The translations under genes were made by a program, and so were the position numbers. A stretch of DNA of 64,000 bases from Ilex aquifolium (lineage: Eukaryota; Streptophyta; Magnoliopsida; Aquifoliales; Aquifoliaceae), in the NCBI GenBank assembly GCA_951799425.1, contig OX637402.1, positions 8,026,001-8,090,000 on the forward strand, given 5' to 3'. Of the stretch, positions 1-9,470 are shown in pieces. The notes under the pieces are model-generated. The model was not told the origin of the DNA and searched no databases. It saw only the letters and a program-made list of their open reading frames with translations. Within the stretch, counting starts at the first letter, position 1. The number at the start of each line of letters is the position of its first letter.

Positions 1-299
1 AAAAAAAAATAATTACCCCAAAAAAGTATAATTTTTTTATGTTTCAGTTATTATGGTGTTAGAATGTCACTTTGAGAGCAGGATGTTACAAGGTCGGTGT
101 CAGAATTCTAAATGAGTGATACCTATCATTTAATAGGACATCCGCTGTTATTATTGATACGAGTGACACGAATCATTAACATGATACAATTATGATACAA
201 AATTAGAGAGCTAAAATCCTTGTAAATCACACATTTTATAAGTTTGTAGACCCTACCCGACATGATTAATAAATCGAATATAAGCACAGTCTATCGAAA
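1..299. other. unassigned sequence at window start
   Basis: AT-rich sequence left of the recognisable Tat-type remnant. No reading frame, LTR end or terminal repeat is visible. It may be another insertion or a decayed part of the neighbouring retroelement. Confidence 0.4.
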
Positions 300-631
300 G
301 AAATACACGATCGTACCTCAAGCAATTTTCTGACCTCTTCTTCCCAATGATGTGGCGCAGATCTTCACTACTTTTGCCTGACTGGCTAAAAAGTCAGATC
401 CACATTTAAGTTGTAGCATATGACTTCTATGGGGTCCATGTGAATACATCGATATTTCTCTTGAGGACGGATAACAAATCTTTGTGTTCCTTAGTACTCA
501 ATATGGATCCTACCAGAAAGAATCTTTTGGTGCTACTCTCCAGATACATTGTCGTTAAGTCATCCACGACGTGCTCCGTCAGCTCGTCTGATGGCTCATC
601 AATGGTCGACCTTTCAAACTTTAATTGTTAT

Positions 632-1018
632 TTATTGATTGTCTCCCAGCTCCACCCTATCCTTTTCATGCATACTCTTTTTGCCTTTTATCGAGGCGAA
701 GAGGCAAGTTTGCGAACTCACTTGGTCCCCTTGCACATCAAATGTCCCGCCCTCTATTGGTAATTTGGGGATCTGGTGGTATGTTGACGTGACCGCTCTC
801 AACTTGTGGAGCCAAGTTTGGCCCATAATTGCATTACATGCTGATTCCGCATCAACGACAAGGAATTCTGGCATAGTCCCTACTAGTCCTACACGAACCG
901 GGAGCATGATTCTACCCTTCGAGAGGACGATTTGCCCACCAAACCCAACTAGAGGTGTGTTAGCTAGCTTCAAGTCTTCTTCCCTAAATCTGAGCTTTTG
1001 AAAAAGCCCTATATACAT
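632..1018 (-). pseudogene. retroelement aspartic protease region (Tat type)
   Basis: Minus-strand fragment homologous to the region that follows gag in Tat-type gypsy polyproteins. The visible blocks are LFQKLRFREEDL, PLVGFGG, LPVRVG, FLVVDAESACNAIMGQTWLH and STYHQIPKLP, in the family's usual order. The sequence is continuous with the linker further left, and gag lies to the right beyond the nested SINE and solo LTR. It is part of fossil G1. Confidence 0.8.
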
Positions 1019-1077
1019 TTTTTTTTTTTTTACCTTTTTTTTTTAAATAATAATTTTTTTTTGGGAGGGGGAGGGGG

Positions 1078-3828
1078 TGTAAAACCCGAGGTAATTTAAA
1101 CTTTTGAGAAAAAATGGCAAAACGGTAAATTGCCATTACGGTACAGGTTGTAAACCTGAATTTTTCTAGAACTCGGATGACGAAACGGACCTCACCGTTG
1201 GATTCGTCTCGCGAAATCTAGTTACCACGTCAAATTTCGTGGAATTCCGAGATAGTCGGATTTTTCGCGTTTTACGAGACGAACGGGCCCCGGGTGACCC
1301 TGTACACGAAATTTTTATAAAGTTTCCAGGTTTGGGGAAATATTAAACACAAGTTAAAACAAAAATAATTCGAACTTGAACCGGAGCGAAATTTAATCGT
1401 TTCGGGATTAAAACGGACCCGGAATTAAATAGGACGTGTGGCGAATTGTGGGCCAAGTATTCTAAAATATAAATAGGGGGAAAAATTAGATTTTTCCCAT
1501 GGTTCAGCCGCTTGCACAGCCGATAGAAAAGAGGAGAGGGAGAGAGCTTGAAATCTTCACTTCTCTCTACGATCTAGAAGGCTACGAAGCTCGGATCCAT
1601 TCGGGCCAAGAAGTAAAGTCGGTCTCCTCGTCGAGGGCTACGACCACGTACCAAAAACGAAGGTTTTCACCGAAGGAAAAAGGGGCGGGATTTTGAGAGC
1701 TTAAGATTGGGCTCGGGTTTGAGTTCTAAGAGCTTCTCCACGTCGTTCCTCACGCTTAAAGAGGTAGGGTTCTTTCCTACTTGGGATTATTTTACAACTT
1801 AGGTTGTTATATGTAATGTGAATGTAGTAAAATGGGCATGTTGATTATCAATGTTGTGAAATTGATGGGTAGTTGGATAAGTTCATTATCAATGACTTGT
1901 TGTTGAGAAATTGATGGAATTTGGTGATGGGTAAAACGGGTATATGAAATTAACCCAATTTAAGTGAAATCCCTAACTTGGGAAGTGATGGGTTGCAATT
2001 GTTTGTGTAAATCCATGGAATAGTGTGGTGGGCATGAATTGTGATTATCATGCGGGAATGTGAAATTGCTCTAATGTGAAATTATGTGAATTATTGGCAT
2101 ATGCTATGTGATGATATGCTTGTAAATAAATGTTGAGTATGAAAATGATAAGTTATGTTAATTGATATATTGACATGGCTATGAAGTTGGTAATTATATG
2201 CTTAGGATATAAATTGCTATGATTACGTTAGAATAAGATAAATGTTGCTCACATGGCATTCATTACATGGGGCATGACATTGAAGTAGCATTGGTGCATT
2301 ACAATGCATGTGTACACAAACATCGCATTATGGGTGTGGGTGCATGGTTGAGTTCAAACACCACATAGGTGGATGATGGTGGGCTCGGGAAAGTTGGATT
2401 GAACATCCGGCTGAGTCTCATGGTTCATGGAAAAAGGAATTGGGTCGGGGTAGTAAGAAGGGCTAGACTCGCCCTCGGGTGTGAGACCCGGTGTGACGGA
2501 TACGCACTTCCGTTGGTATCATAGTCCATAAAGTGTGTCGGTGTACACGGAACCGTTGGCGGAAGTCCATGAATTCCGTGTCGGTTGGGCGACCGTTGGT
2601 GCAAGTCCATAAAGACCCACCCCAAAGAAAGACCCGGGTGTTTTAAATGATAGTCATTGTGTGTGAATTAACAATGGCGGGGGCTTGGGAAAGCCCGATT
2701 TTAAACTCATGGCATTGTATGGGGGATAGGAGCCGGTGAGGGCTCGGATTGAGTTGCATGGGAGAGTCTCATCCCATTTCATGGCATTACATGCTAGAAA
2801 TCCAACATTTGAATAGTATGTTGTGGTTGTGATGTTGTTGGTGTGAAGTGTTGCATGAACATTGCATATGCACTTAGGTTGGGGAGTAGCCCTTGTAGGA
2901 AATACTCTACTGGGCGTGGCTCACCCTTTATGGGAAACATATTTCAGGTACGGGACACCCCTCGGAGGAAGGACCTTATATGGGACCCCAAGGATGAAGA
3001 AAGCCGGAATGTGGCTTCTATTTTGAAGTTGTGTAAAACTTTTGACAAACACATATGTTGGCATGTAAATATATGAAAATTCCGCTTTTGATGTGTAAAT
3101 ATGTGGAATTGTACGCTATGGAACTTGTATGGAACATGTATAATGTAGAAAATATAGTTATACATGTTTGGGATGGAATTGGAATGGTTTTGGTTGAATT
3201 GGAATTGAAAAACTAAGGAAGGAAGAAATTCTGGGCAAAACCCTCCGGAAGGTCACTAACACCTTCCGGAAGGTTAAGGCAGAATTGAGATCCAGAAGGT
3301 AAAACCTTCCGGAAGGTTGAGTACACCTTCCGGAAGGACGACTCGTTTCATTTTCAATCTATTTTCCAGAAGGCAAAACCTTCCGAAAGGTGAAGAAAAA
3401 CCTTCCGGAAGAACCTTTCCAGTGAGCAAAACCTTCCGGAAGGTTGAGTACACCTTCCGGAAGGTCGACACGTTTTATTTTCAACTTATTTTCCAGAAGG
3501 CAAAACCTTCCGGAAGGTAAAGAGAAACCTTCCGGAAGAACTTTTTCAGTAAGCAAACCTTCCGGAAGGTTGAGTCAAAAACCTTCCGGAAGGTTCTCCA
3601 AAAATTTGAAATTTTCAAAATGCTTAGCCATGTTTTGGGCTTTGTTTTCTTTGGCTCATGTGACATAAATGGACATAAATCGAGGTATAATTGAACTTGT
3701 GGATGGTAAATCCAGTTAAAGGCAAGTGAATGACGTGGTGTCGGGTTATAAGACAATCACGAGTATTTCCGCGGGTTGACGGATGGTCAACGGTTAATAA
3801 AGGACCCCTGGGTTTTTGGGGCGTCACA
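1078..3828 (+). mobile_element. solo LTR, family A copy 1 (2.75 kb)
   Basis: TG...CA element beginning TGTAAAACCC and ending GGGGCGTCACA, flanked by the perfect 5-bp duplication GGGGG (1073-1077 and 3829-3833). It carries no internal domain, primer-binding site or polypurine tract, so it is a solo LTR. A TATA-like sequence (ATATAAATAGG, near 1467) suggests plus-strand transcription. Both ends match the inverted copy at 34129-36823. The long LTR and its terminal motif resemble Tekay/Del-type chromoviruses; that family assignment is inference only. Confidence 0.88.
3240..3600. repeat. array of about 12 CCTTCCGGAAGG palindromes
   Basis: About a dozen near-identical copies of the 12-bp palindrome CCTTCCGGAAGG, separated by short spacers that include a conserved TTTTCCAGAAGGCAAAA. 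The array lies in the right-hand part of family A solo LTR copy 1. The corresponding place in copy 2 (34398-34650) has a different palindrome. Confidence 0.95.
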
Positions 3829-3959
3829 GGGGGATTTGAATCATTGACCTCAAAAAGGCAAAACATTTACAAGACAAGGAGTATCATTGGACCAAAGGCC
3901 CATTGATGCCCTATATACATGACCTTTGATGAACTCCCTTGATCAATTAGAACTCGCCT

Positions 3960-4400
3960 AACATCAAAATTTGCAATTCGCAAAGTGAGGACGAGTGCGT
4001 CACTATGTGGGTGATGAATTCCGATTAGATATTGGTAAAAAAAACTAATTTTTCCTTCTGTTCGATCGGTTCTGGATCTACGCAGCCTTTTGGATGTATG
4101 CCTGAGCCGAATTTTGTGTGGTCATGTGGGGGTTAGTAGCTGCATGAATCACATTGATTACTCCCGCTGGTGTCGGCCTCTCCTGGGATTGGTGAGCTTT
4201 TCCCTCCTAGTCAGGCTTTCCGTAGTTTCTATCTATAAACTGTGAGAGGTGCCTATCTTGGACCAACTCCTCAAGGTTCTGCTTTAAGGAACAGTAGTTC
4301 TTGGTCATATGCTCCACGTCTCGGTGATAAGAACACCTGAAGTTCAGATTTCTCTTCGATGGATCTCCCCCCAATTTGTTCAGCCATTTGAAAAATGGTT
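3960..4400 (-). pseudogene. retroelement gag C-terminal part (G1)
   Basis: On the minus strand this encodes a Tat-type gag tail. A zinc-knuckle-like CSYHRDVEHMTKNYC is followed by SLKQNLEELVQ, matching the nucleocapsid end of this lineage. It is separated from the rest of gag on its right by the hAT-like MITE and from the protease on its left by the SINE and solo LTR. Fossil. Confidence 0.7.
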
Positions 4401-4454
4401 TACCTTAATCTGGGATAGGATTCTGTAGATCGGCTCTTTGACAACCGTGTTCAC

Positions 4455-5133
4455 TAGGTGTTTCAAATATGTCGGGCTTGGTCATTTCTTGTTTAACTTG
4501 TTTAATAATCGTGTTAAGATATGTAAGCATTAACCTGACTAGGCCATTAAATGGGTTACCCGAACTCGACCTGTTTGACACGTTTAATAAACAGATCATT
4601 TTTGGGTTAACACACATAACATGACCTTTTAATACAAATAACATGACTGTTTAACACACGTAACTTGTTTCTACACCTGTTCATTACTATTAAATACATC
4701 ATTCAATCATTCATCCAAAATTTCAAATAATTTTTTCACCAATAACATATCACATTTCATCAATGAAATTAACTAAAATGCATTCAAGTTTCAACCCAAA
4801 AATTAAAGCAAGACATGATTTTTTGACATGACAGAAGTAAGAACTAATAAGTAATAATGTTAAGATCACATTAGTCATAATAATAGGTAAACTATACTGT
4901 CATAAATGGGTTAAATGGGTCTACAATGCGTTAGGTCGGGTTCGTGTCCGAATCATATCAACCCGTTTAAAATATATGGGTTAATCAGGTTGACCTAATT
5001 TTGACATGAACCGGACATGATTTTTTTCGTGTTTAAGCGTGTTAACCCGTTTTTACCCATTGACCCGTTTAATTTCGTGTCCGACCCATTACTTTTGTGC
5101 TCGATTCATGTCGTGTTGAAATTGACAGCCCTA
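4455..5133. mobile_element. hAT-like MITE (about 680 bp)
   Basis: Non-coding element with imperfect terminal inverted repeats: TAGGTGTTTCAAAT on the left, and a right end ATTGACAGCCCTA whose complement is TAGGGCTGTCAAT. It is flanked by GTGTTCAC (4447-4454) and GTGTTCAG (5134-5141), an 8-bp duplication with one mismatch as expected for hAT. The interior is rich in GGGTT/AACCCG strings typical of this plant MITE type. Inserted in the gag of G1. Confidence 0.75.
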
Positions 5134-5404
5134 GTGTTCAGCCCTATAAACAGGGACTTAGCAGTGAATCCCTCCTTTTCCTTCTCCTTCACCCCAACTT
5201 AAGTTTGAGTGTTTGGTCCATCCTTCTTGAATGGCCTCTTTCCTAATTGATGTCGATGTGCTTCTCGACCCAAATCATCGTCGACTTTTGCGTATTACTC
5301 TACCCTGACCATGAGCTCTTCCATGTCTAGCACAGGTCGCCTTGTCAACGATTGATACAATGGGTTTTCTTTTGACAATCCTATCTTGAAGGGCACCACT
5401 GCAC
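5134..5404 (-). pseudogene. G1 gag segment between two MITEs
   Basis: Minus-strand gag-derived sequence without a usable reading frame. It links the gag core on the right with the gag tail on the left and is bounded by the two MITE insertions. Assigned mainly by position. Confidence 0.45.
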
Positions 5405-5733
5405 AAGGATCAAAATATCATTTCAAAACGGTCGAAACATCCGAAACATTTCCATTTCCAAAGAGACTAAAACAAATCATTGATGGAATTGAAATTCTAA
5501 TATTCCAAGGTATTCCATAATGTTTCAAGATGTATTATAATATTTCAATGCATTTGCACAATTGTTTCGAAATGTTTCAAGATATTTCAAGATAATTTGA
5601 TATATTTCAATCAATATTTTAGAAAAATAATTCTTAAATTTTTTATTTTTTTCATTATGTTTCCGAAACGGGTCGAAACGTTTCCTTTCCTAAGTGACTG
5701 AAACAATACACTGAAACGAAATTTTGATCTTTG
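5405..5733. mobile_element. MITE with CAARGATCAAAAT inverted ends
   Basis: AT-rich non-coding block of about 330 bp. The left end CAAGGATCAAAATATCATTT and the complement of the right end, CAAAGATCAAAATTTCGTTT, match over about 17 of 20 positions. The interior repeats GAAACG and TTTCAAG motifs. I could not define a target-site duplication, so the superfamily is open. Confidence 0.6.
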
Positions 5734-5755
5734 TCACTTCAATCTCAAGATTACA

Positions 5756-6813
5756 TCTTTCAATCTCATTCATCGTTTTCCAGTATCTATGAGCATATTC
5801 TCGCAGTGTCTTTCCGTTCTTTTTCTTCATTGCCAACAATGCTCCAACATCCTTAGGTTGCCAACTATTGGTTATAAATAGAGCAGTGAACTGTTCGGCA
5901 AGCTATCCCCAACTATCCACCAAGTCCCTAGCCAGCCCATCAAGCCACTTCATTGTTGACTCGCCCAAGCTACTAGGGAATATGTTGCAAAGCAAAGCTT
6001 CATTCTTTCTACGAACTGTCATTAGCTGTCTATAGTGTCGAATGTGGGCGGCGAGGTCTGTTTTTCCATCGTATAGTTTGAAGTTCGGGACAGTGAATTT
6101 GCTCGAGATCCTTTCTTGCTCGATCCATCTGGAAAAGGGTGAAATCTCCAATCCTCCTTCATAAGTGCCAATAGTCTTTCTTGCCAACTCTTGAGCTGAC
6201 TTCTACTCATGTCTTTTCTACCAGTTATTGAGTTCCTCTGCAATAAAGCATTTCTAGGCATTCTCTTCATTTTCTGTGCAATGAAATTTTCTCCTAGGAT
6301 TAGCCTCCTGGGAATCTTCCCTTCGTCGATGTCTATCTTTTCTGGGGTCCTTCGTTGTCTACGAGCCTGCTCGGTCCTTGCATTGGCAGTCCGAGTTTTT
6401 TCCTCTTTCTGGATGTTCTCCTCGCTGTAGCTCCCTAGTTCTTCTTTCAATGCTTCATTTTCTTGCATGAGTGCTCTTTCTTTTTTGTATGAATTTTTGA
6501 ACATGGCATCATGCGCGTCCAATTCATCCTGTAAAGATTGGATCAATTTTGTAATTACGAGATTATCCCCCTCTACACAGAGGGATTCATCACGTTTTGG
6601 GTCATTCTTCTTACCGCCATCATCAAGCTTGAAACTTGTTGATGACAATCTATCATCATTGTGATGCTTCTCTTGGATCTCATATGCTTCCTCTCGGATA
6701 TCACTATCTAAGGGGAAGGATACCTTGTAGTTCTGATCGGAGTTTTGGTCAGCGTTATAGCTTACCGGAGATTTGATCATGCTCTTCAATCTTGACATGG
6801 CTTTCTTGTTCAA
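5756..6813 (-). pseudogene. retroelement gag, N-terminal and core part (G1)
   Basis: The minus-strand gag of the Tat-type fossil starts just inside the primer-binding site. The N-terminal part is acidic and coiled-coil-like, with a heptad-rich stretch around ERALMQENEALKEELGSY. The capsid-like core includes FTVPNFKLYDGKTDLAAHI and LLCNIFPSSLGESTMKWLDG, which match the plant Retrotrans_gag consensus (PxFxxYDGxTDPxxHL...FPxSLxGxAxxWF). Two overlapping frames cover the region, so it is no longer one continuous gene. In intact relatives gag packages element RNA in cytoplasmic particles. Confidence 0.75.
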
Positions 6814-6817
6814 TGAA

Positions 6818-6837
6818 TTCCCACAGACGGCGCCAAT
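6818..6837 (-). promoter_or_regulatory. tRNA primer-binding site of G1
   Basis: Directly inside the 5' LTR (minus strand) lies TTGGCGCCGTCTGTGGGAA, the usual primer-binding site position of a gypsy element. The same 19 bases occur in the gag-only element at 36994-37012. Confidence 0.8.
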
Positions 6838-7257
6838 TGTAATGGGTAAAAAGTTATACCTCTCACAATGTGATTCGAGTGGTTGGATTGCTCAAGATCG
6901 AGGTTGACCAATCGAAGACACTCTGATGCTTTTAAGTTGGGGCTTAAGATCGAAGAGAAATGCAAGGGAAATTTTGTGTACCTTTTATGAGTCTCCTTGG
7001 TCCCTTTTATAGGTTCCCCATTTCTCTTAGGGTTTTCCTAGGTTATGGGTTTCGGTGGTATACCCCATTATACCAGATGTTTAGCTGATTGGCGAAGATT
7101 TCTCCAATGCTCCCTAATAGGTTTGTTCTTCGGGATTTGTTGATGATGCTTGCTAAAACTTTCCAGTTCTGTTCTCAATCTTCTGGATGATTAGCCACTA
7201 TTTTGCCTAACTTGGTTTCGGATGTAAATCCCTTAATTCTACTCGATTTTGTCAACA
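6838..7257 (-). repeat. 5' LTR of G1
   Basis: The left edge (TGTAATGGG on the plus strand) abuts the primer-binding site, so it is the 3' end of the 5' LTR in element orientation. The other edge is not certain: GTCAACA at about 7257 or TCCACA at about 7329 would both give a CA end. The partner LTR lies outside the window. Confidence 0.6.
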
Positions 7258-7459
7258 GGTCGGCATTTGACCCTCAACCCGACCTATTGTAGCTCGGTAT
7301 GGCACTATTGCGCACGTGGCTTGTCCACATGCTGAAATGATTACTCTTGATACGTTTTTTGTAATATCCTGCCGCTTCAAACAACATCTTGATCATGGCC
7401 CACCCATTGCGCTATGTCCTCCGATTTCTTCTCATAGTTCTCCAAAACTACTCACAAGT

Positions 7460-7736
7460 TGTTATGAACAAAAGCCACAAATAAATAAACTAAACAAAAT
7501 AGAAAAAATATAGAACACAAATTTACGTGGATTGGCTCAAAAAATTACATTCACGGGCAAAGCACAGCGGCAAAGTTTCACTATCAACAAAGAGAGATTA
7601 TACAAAATTCTCTATCCTAGATAATAAAACAAAACATGGATGCCAAAACTGGGGGCCAAAATTCCCTAAAGAAACTGAGTTATCTATAATCTATTTATAG
7701 ACCCAAAATACTTTATCTCCCAATATAATAGGGTTT
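7460..7736 (-). repeat. Copia-type LTR copy 1, cut by E2
   Basis: Begins TGTTATGAACAAAAGCC and resembles the LTR copies at 17059-17431 and 17795-18184, sharing AACTGGGGGCCAAA, AAAGAAACTGAGT and TTTATAGACCCAAAATACTTT. It stops at AGGGTTT where element E2 starts; in copy 3 the sequence continues at this place, so E2 inserted into this LTR. Only a few bases of the continuation remain after 15743. Confidence 0.7.
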
Positions 7737-8205
7737 TGATGGCGCAACCATTGGTTGGTTGGACCAATACAGTCGATTTTGGAAGCCTAGAAGAAAGACT
7801 AGGAATTTTTTATCCAAAGGGAAGTGTAATTGATAGTTTTATTATTATTATTATTATTTGATTTATGAGTATTTATTTGATTAGGAATAGTAATTAGAAT
7901 TTGATTAGGAAATTATTATAGAGTTTTAATAGTATAAGAGTTTAAGAGTTTGATTATGAAACTCTTTTAGAATTTTAGTAGGAGAATAATTTTTATTTTG
8001 GTAGGGAACTTGGCCTATAAATAATGGTGTAACCCCAACTATTTTTAATTAGAGAGAGTGATATAATAAAAAATTGTTTCTCTGTGGAGAATTTTGTGTG
8101 TTTCTTGACCAATTCTTTGCGAGGATAAAGTAAATCCCTTCCACCCACTCTTCTTTCTTCTTCTCTTTCTATTTTGTGAGTTCTAGTCATTCTCATCTTA
8201 CATCA
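7737..8205 (+). repeat. 5' LTR of E2
   Basis: A 469-bp LTR running from TGATGGCGCAACC to TTACATCA and followed by ATTTGCTATCAC, a degenerate form of the TGGTATCAGAGC primer-binding site. It contains the TATA-like CCTATAAATAATGG near 8011. Confidence 0.9.
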
Positions 8206-8654
8206 ATTTGCTATCACAACAAAACTTCGATCTATCGTTTCTTCCCTTTATGTACATGATCAATCATATTCTTCTTCATTGCTTCCTCCTACTATTCAAT
8301 AGCATCATTCCCCACCATCAATTTCAACGAGTCATTGCCCACCTTCAATAGTTCATTCAACAAGTGGTCGTCACTGGTTGCTACTGCTTGTGACCTCTGT
8401 GTGAGCTGCTGCTAGGGGTTAGAAACAGAAACCCAAAATTTAGAGGAAAAAAACGAGTTTAACCAAAGCCTAAATCCAAAACAAAAAAAAAATCCCAACC
8501 CTTCTTTTATTCAAAAGAATTTCCTACTGGCCCAAATCCACAATACCCGAAACCCAAATACTGTCCAGCCCAAAAAAATATATATAGCCCAAACAATCCA
8601 ACCCAACATTAACCATCAGGCCCAATCACCTTGAAATAACACAAACACCCTCAC

Positions 8655-8870
8655 ACCTTCCAAAATTATAGATTTGACCCTGGAGTTTCTAAAATTACAC
8701 TTTCACCCCCCAGTTTCAAAATTTTCACTTTGACCCCAAATTTTTTTAAAATTATACTTTCACCCCTATTTTCTAAAATTACAATTTTTACCATAAAGTT
8801 TTTGAAATTTCAATTTGGCCCTAAAGCTTTCTGAAATTACAATTTGACCCCAAAATTTTTAAAAATCCCT
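8655..8870 (+). repeat. degenerate tandem repeat in the E2 leader
   Basis: About seven degenerate units of roughly 30 bp (AAAATTACAATTTGACCCC-like) between the primer-binding site and gag. Element E3 has a comparable tandem array at the same place (21321-21555). Confidence 0.75.
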
Positions 8871-8888
8871 AAAACCTCTTCCATTAAT

Positions 8889-9470
8889 ATGGTTTCTAAC
8901 GCCGAATTAAATGCTAAAGTGGAGGATTTATCCTAAGCACAAGTTGATTCATAAAAGACCATGAATGAGAGGATAGATTCACTTAAAGTGTCTATAACAT
9001 CACTAAACGAAATCATGGAAGCTTATCTCTTAGATAAGAATGGTAAAGGAGTTGAGAAAAATGCTGATAATAGTTCATCATTTTCAGTCCTCCATCCTCC
9101 ATAGAAACTTGTATAAACCCCTCCACCACAAGCTCAAGTTCAAGAAGAATTGAGATTGTTTGATATTAATAGAGGAGTTAAGCTAGAAGTTGGAGATTTT
9201 CATGGGGATAATAATCCTGAGATATTCCTTGATTGGTTGCATAGCGTTGAAAGCTTCTTCAGATGGCATCGTTTGACCGACGAAAGGAAAGTATTCTTTG
9301 CAAAATCAAAATTGAAGGGTATAGCAAGACTTTGGTGGGAAAAGTACCAACAAACTCATTTTGATAGATCATAGGATGATATGAAGATTGTTATGACTCA
9401 CTACATTGTGCCTACTAATTATAAGCAACGAGCTCATCTAGAGTTTACACAATTGAATCAAGGAAATATG
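8889..9470 (+). pseudogene. E2 gag, first part
   Basis: Plus-strand gag remnant beginning near MVSNAELNAKVEDL. The recognisable capsid core, at 9150-9374, includes VGDFHGDNNPEIFLDWL and FFAKSKLKGIARLWWEK, matching the chromoviral gag consensus (FxGxxxPxxFLDWL...A...WW). It is interrupted by solo LTR 9471-11297 and resumes at 11303 with SVEEYTGKFYNLATRSE. Relative to E3 gag the same blocks occur in the same order. Fossil. Confidence 0.8.

Larger units (their letters stand above)
1019..3907 (-). mobile_element. tRNA-derived SINE, split by a solo LTR
   Basis: A short minus-strand SINE inserted in G1. The 13-bp direct repeat GCCCTATATACAT flanks it exactly (1006-1018 and 3908-3920). The left end is a poly(T) tract, that is, the poly(A) tail on the minus strand. 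After removing the inserted LTR (1078-3828 plus its GGGGG duplication) about 130 bp remain. On the minus strand it reads GGGCCTTTGGTCCAATGATA near its start, resembling a pol III A box, and GATTCAAATCC, close to a B box. A long target duplication, a tail and pol III boxes together make this a SINE rather than LTR or MITE material. Confidence 0.8.
300..7257 (-). mobile_element. Ty3/gypsy Tat-type retrotransposon remnant (G1), nested insertions inside
   Basis: Minus-strand non-chromoviral gypsy fossil, read from right to left: 5' LTR (from 6838), primer-binding site, gag (about 3960-6813 outside the insertions), aspartic protease (632-1018) and the protease-RT linker (about 300-640, with the motif NIDVFTW typical of this position). 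RT, integrase and the 3' LTR are not in the window. It is decayed, with many breaks, and interrupted by a SINE that carries a solo LTR and by two MITEs. The Tat assignment rests on the protease block (GQTWLHKLRAV...STYHQ) and the GGCGCCGTCTGTGGGAA primer-binding site. The right LTR end is uncertain (about 7257-7330). Confidence 0.8.

Noticed and set aside
3240-3600. CRISPR-like array of short palindromic repeats
   Set aside because: Spacers are repeated and short, the repeat is a bare 12-bp palindrome, and the array lies in a plant LTR with a homologue at 34398.
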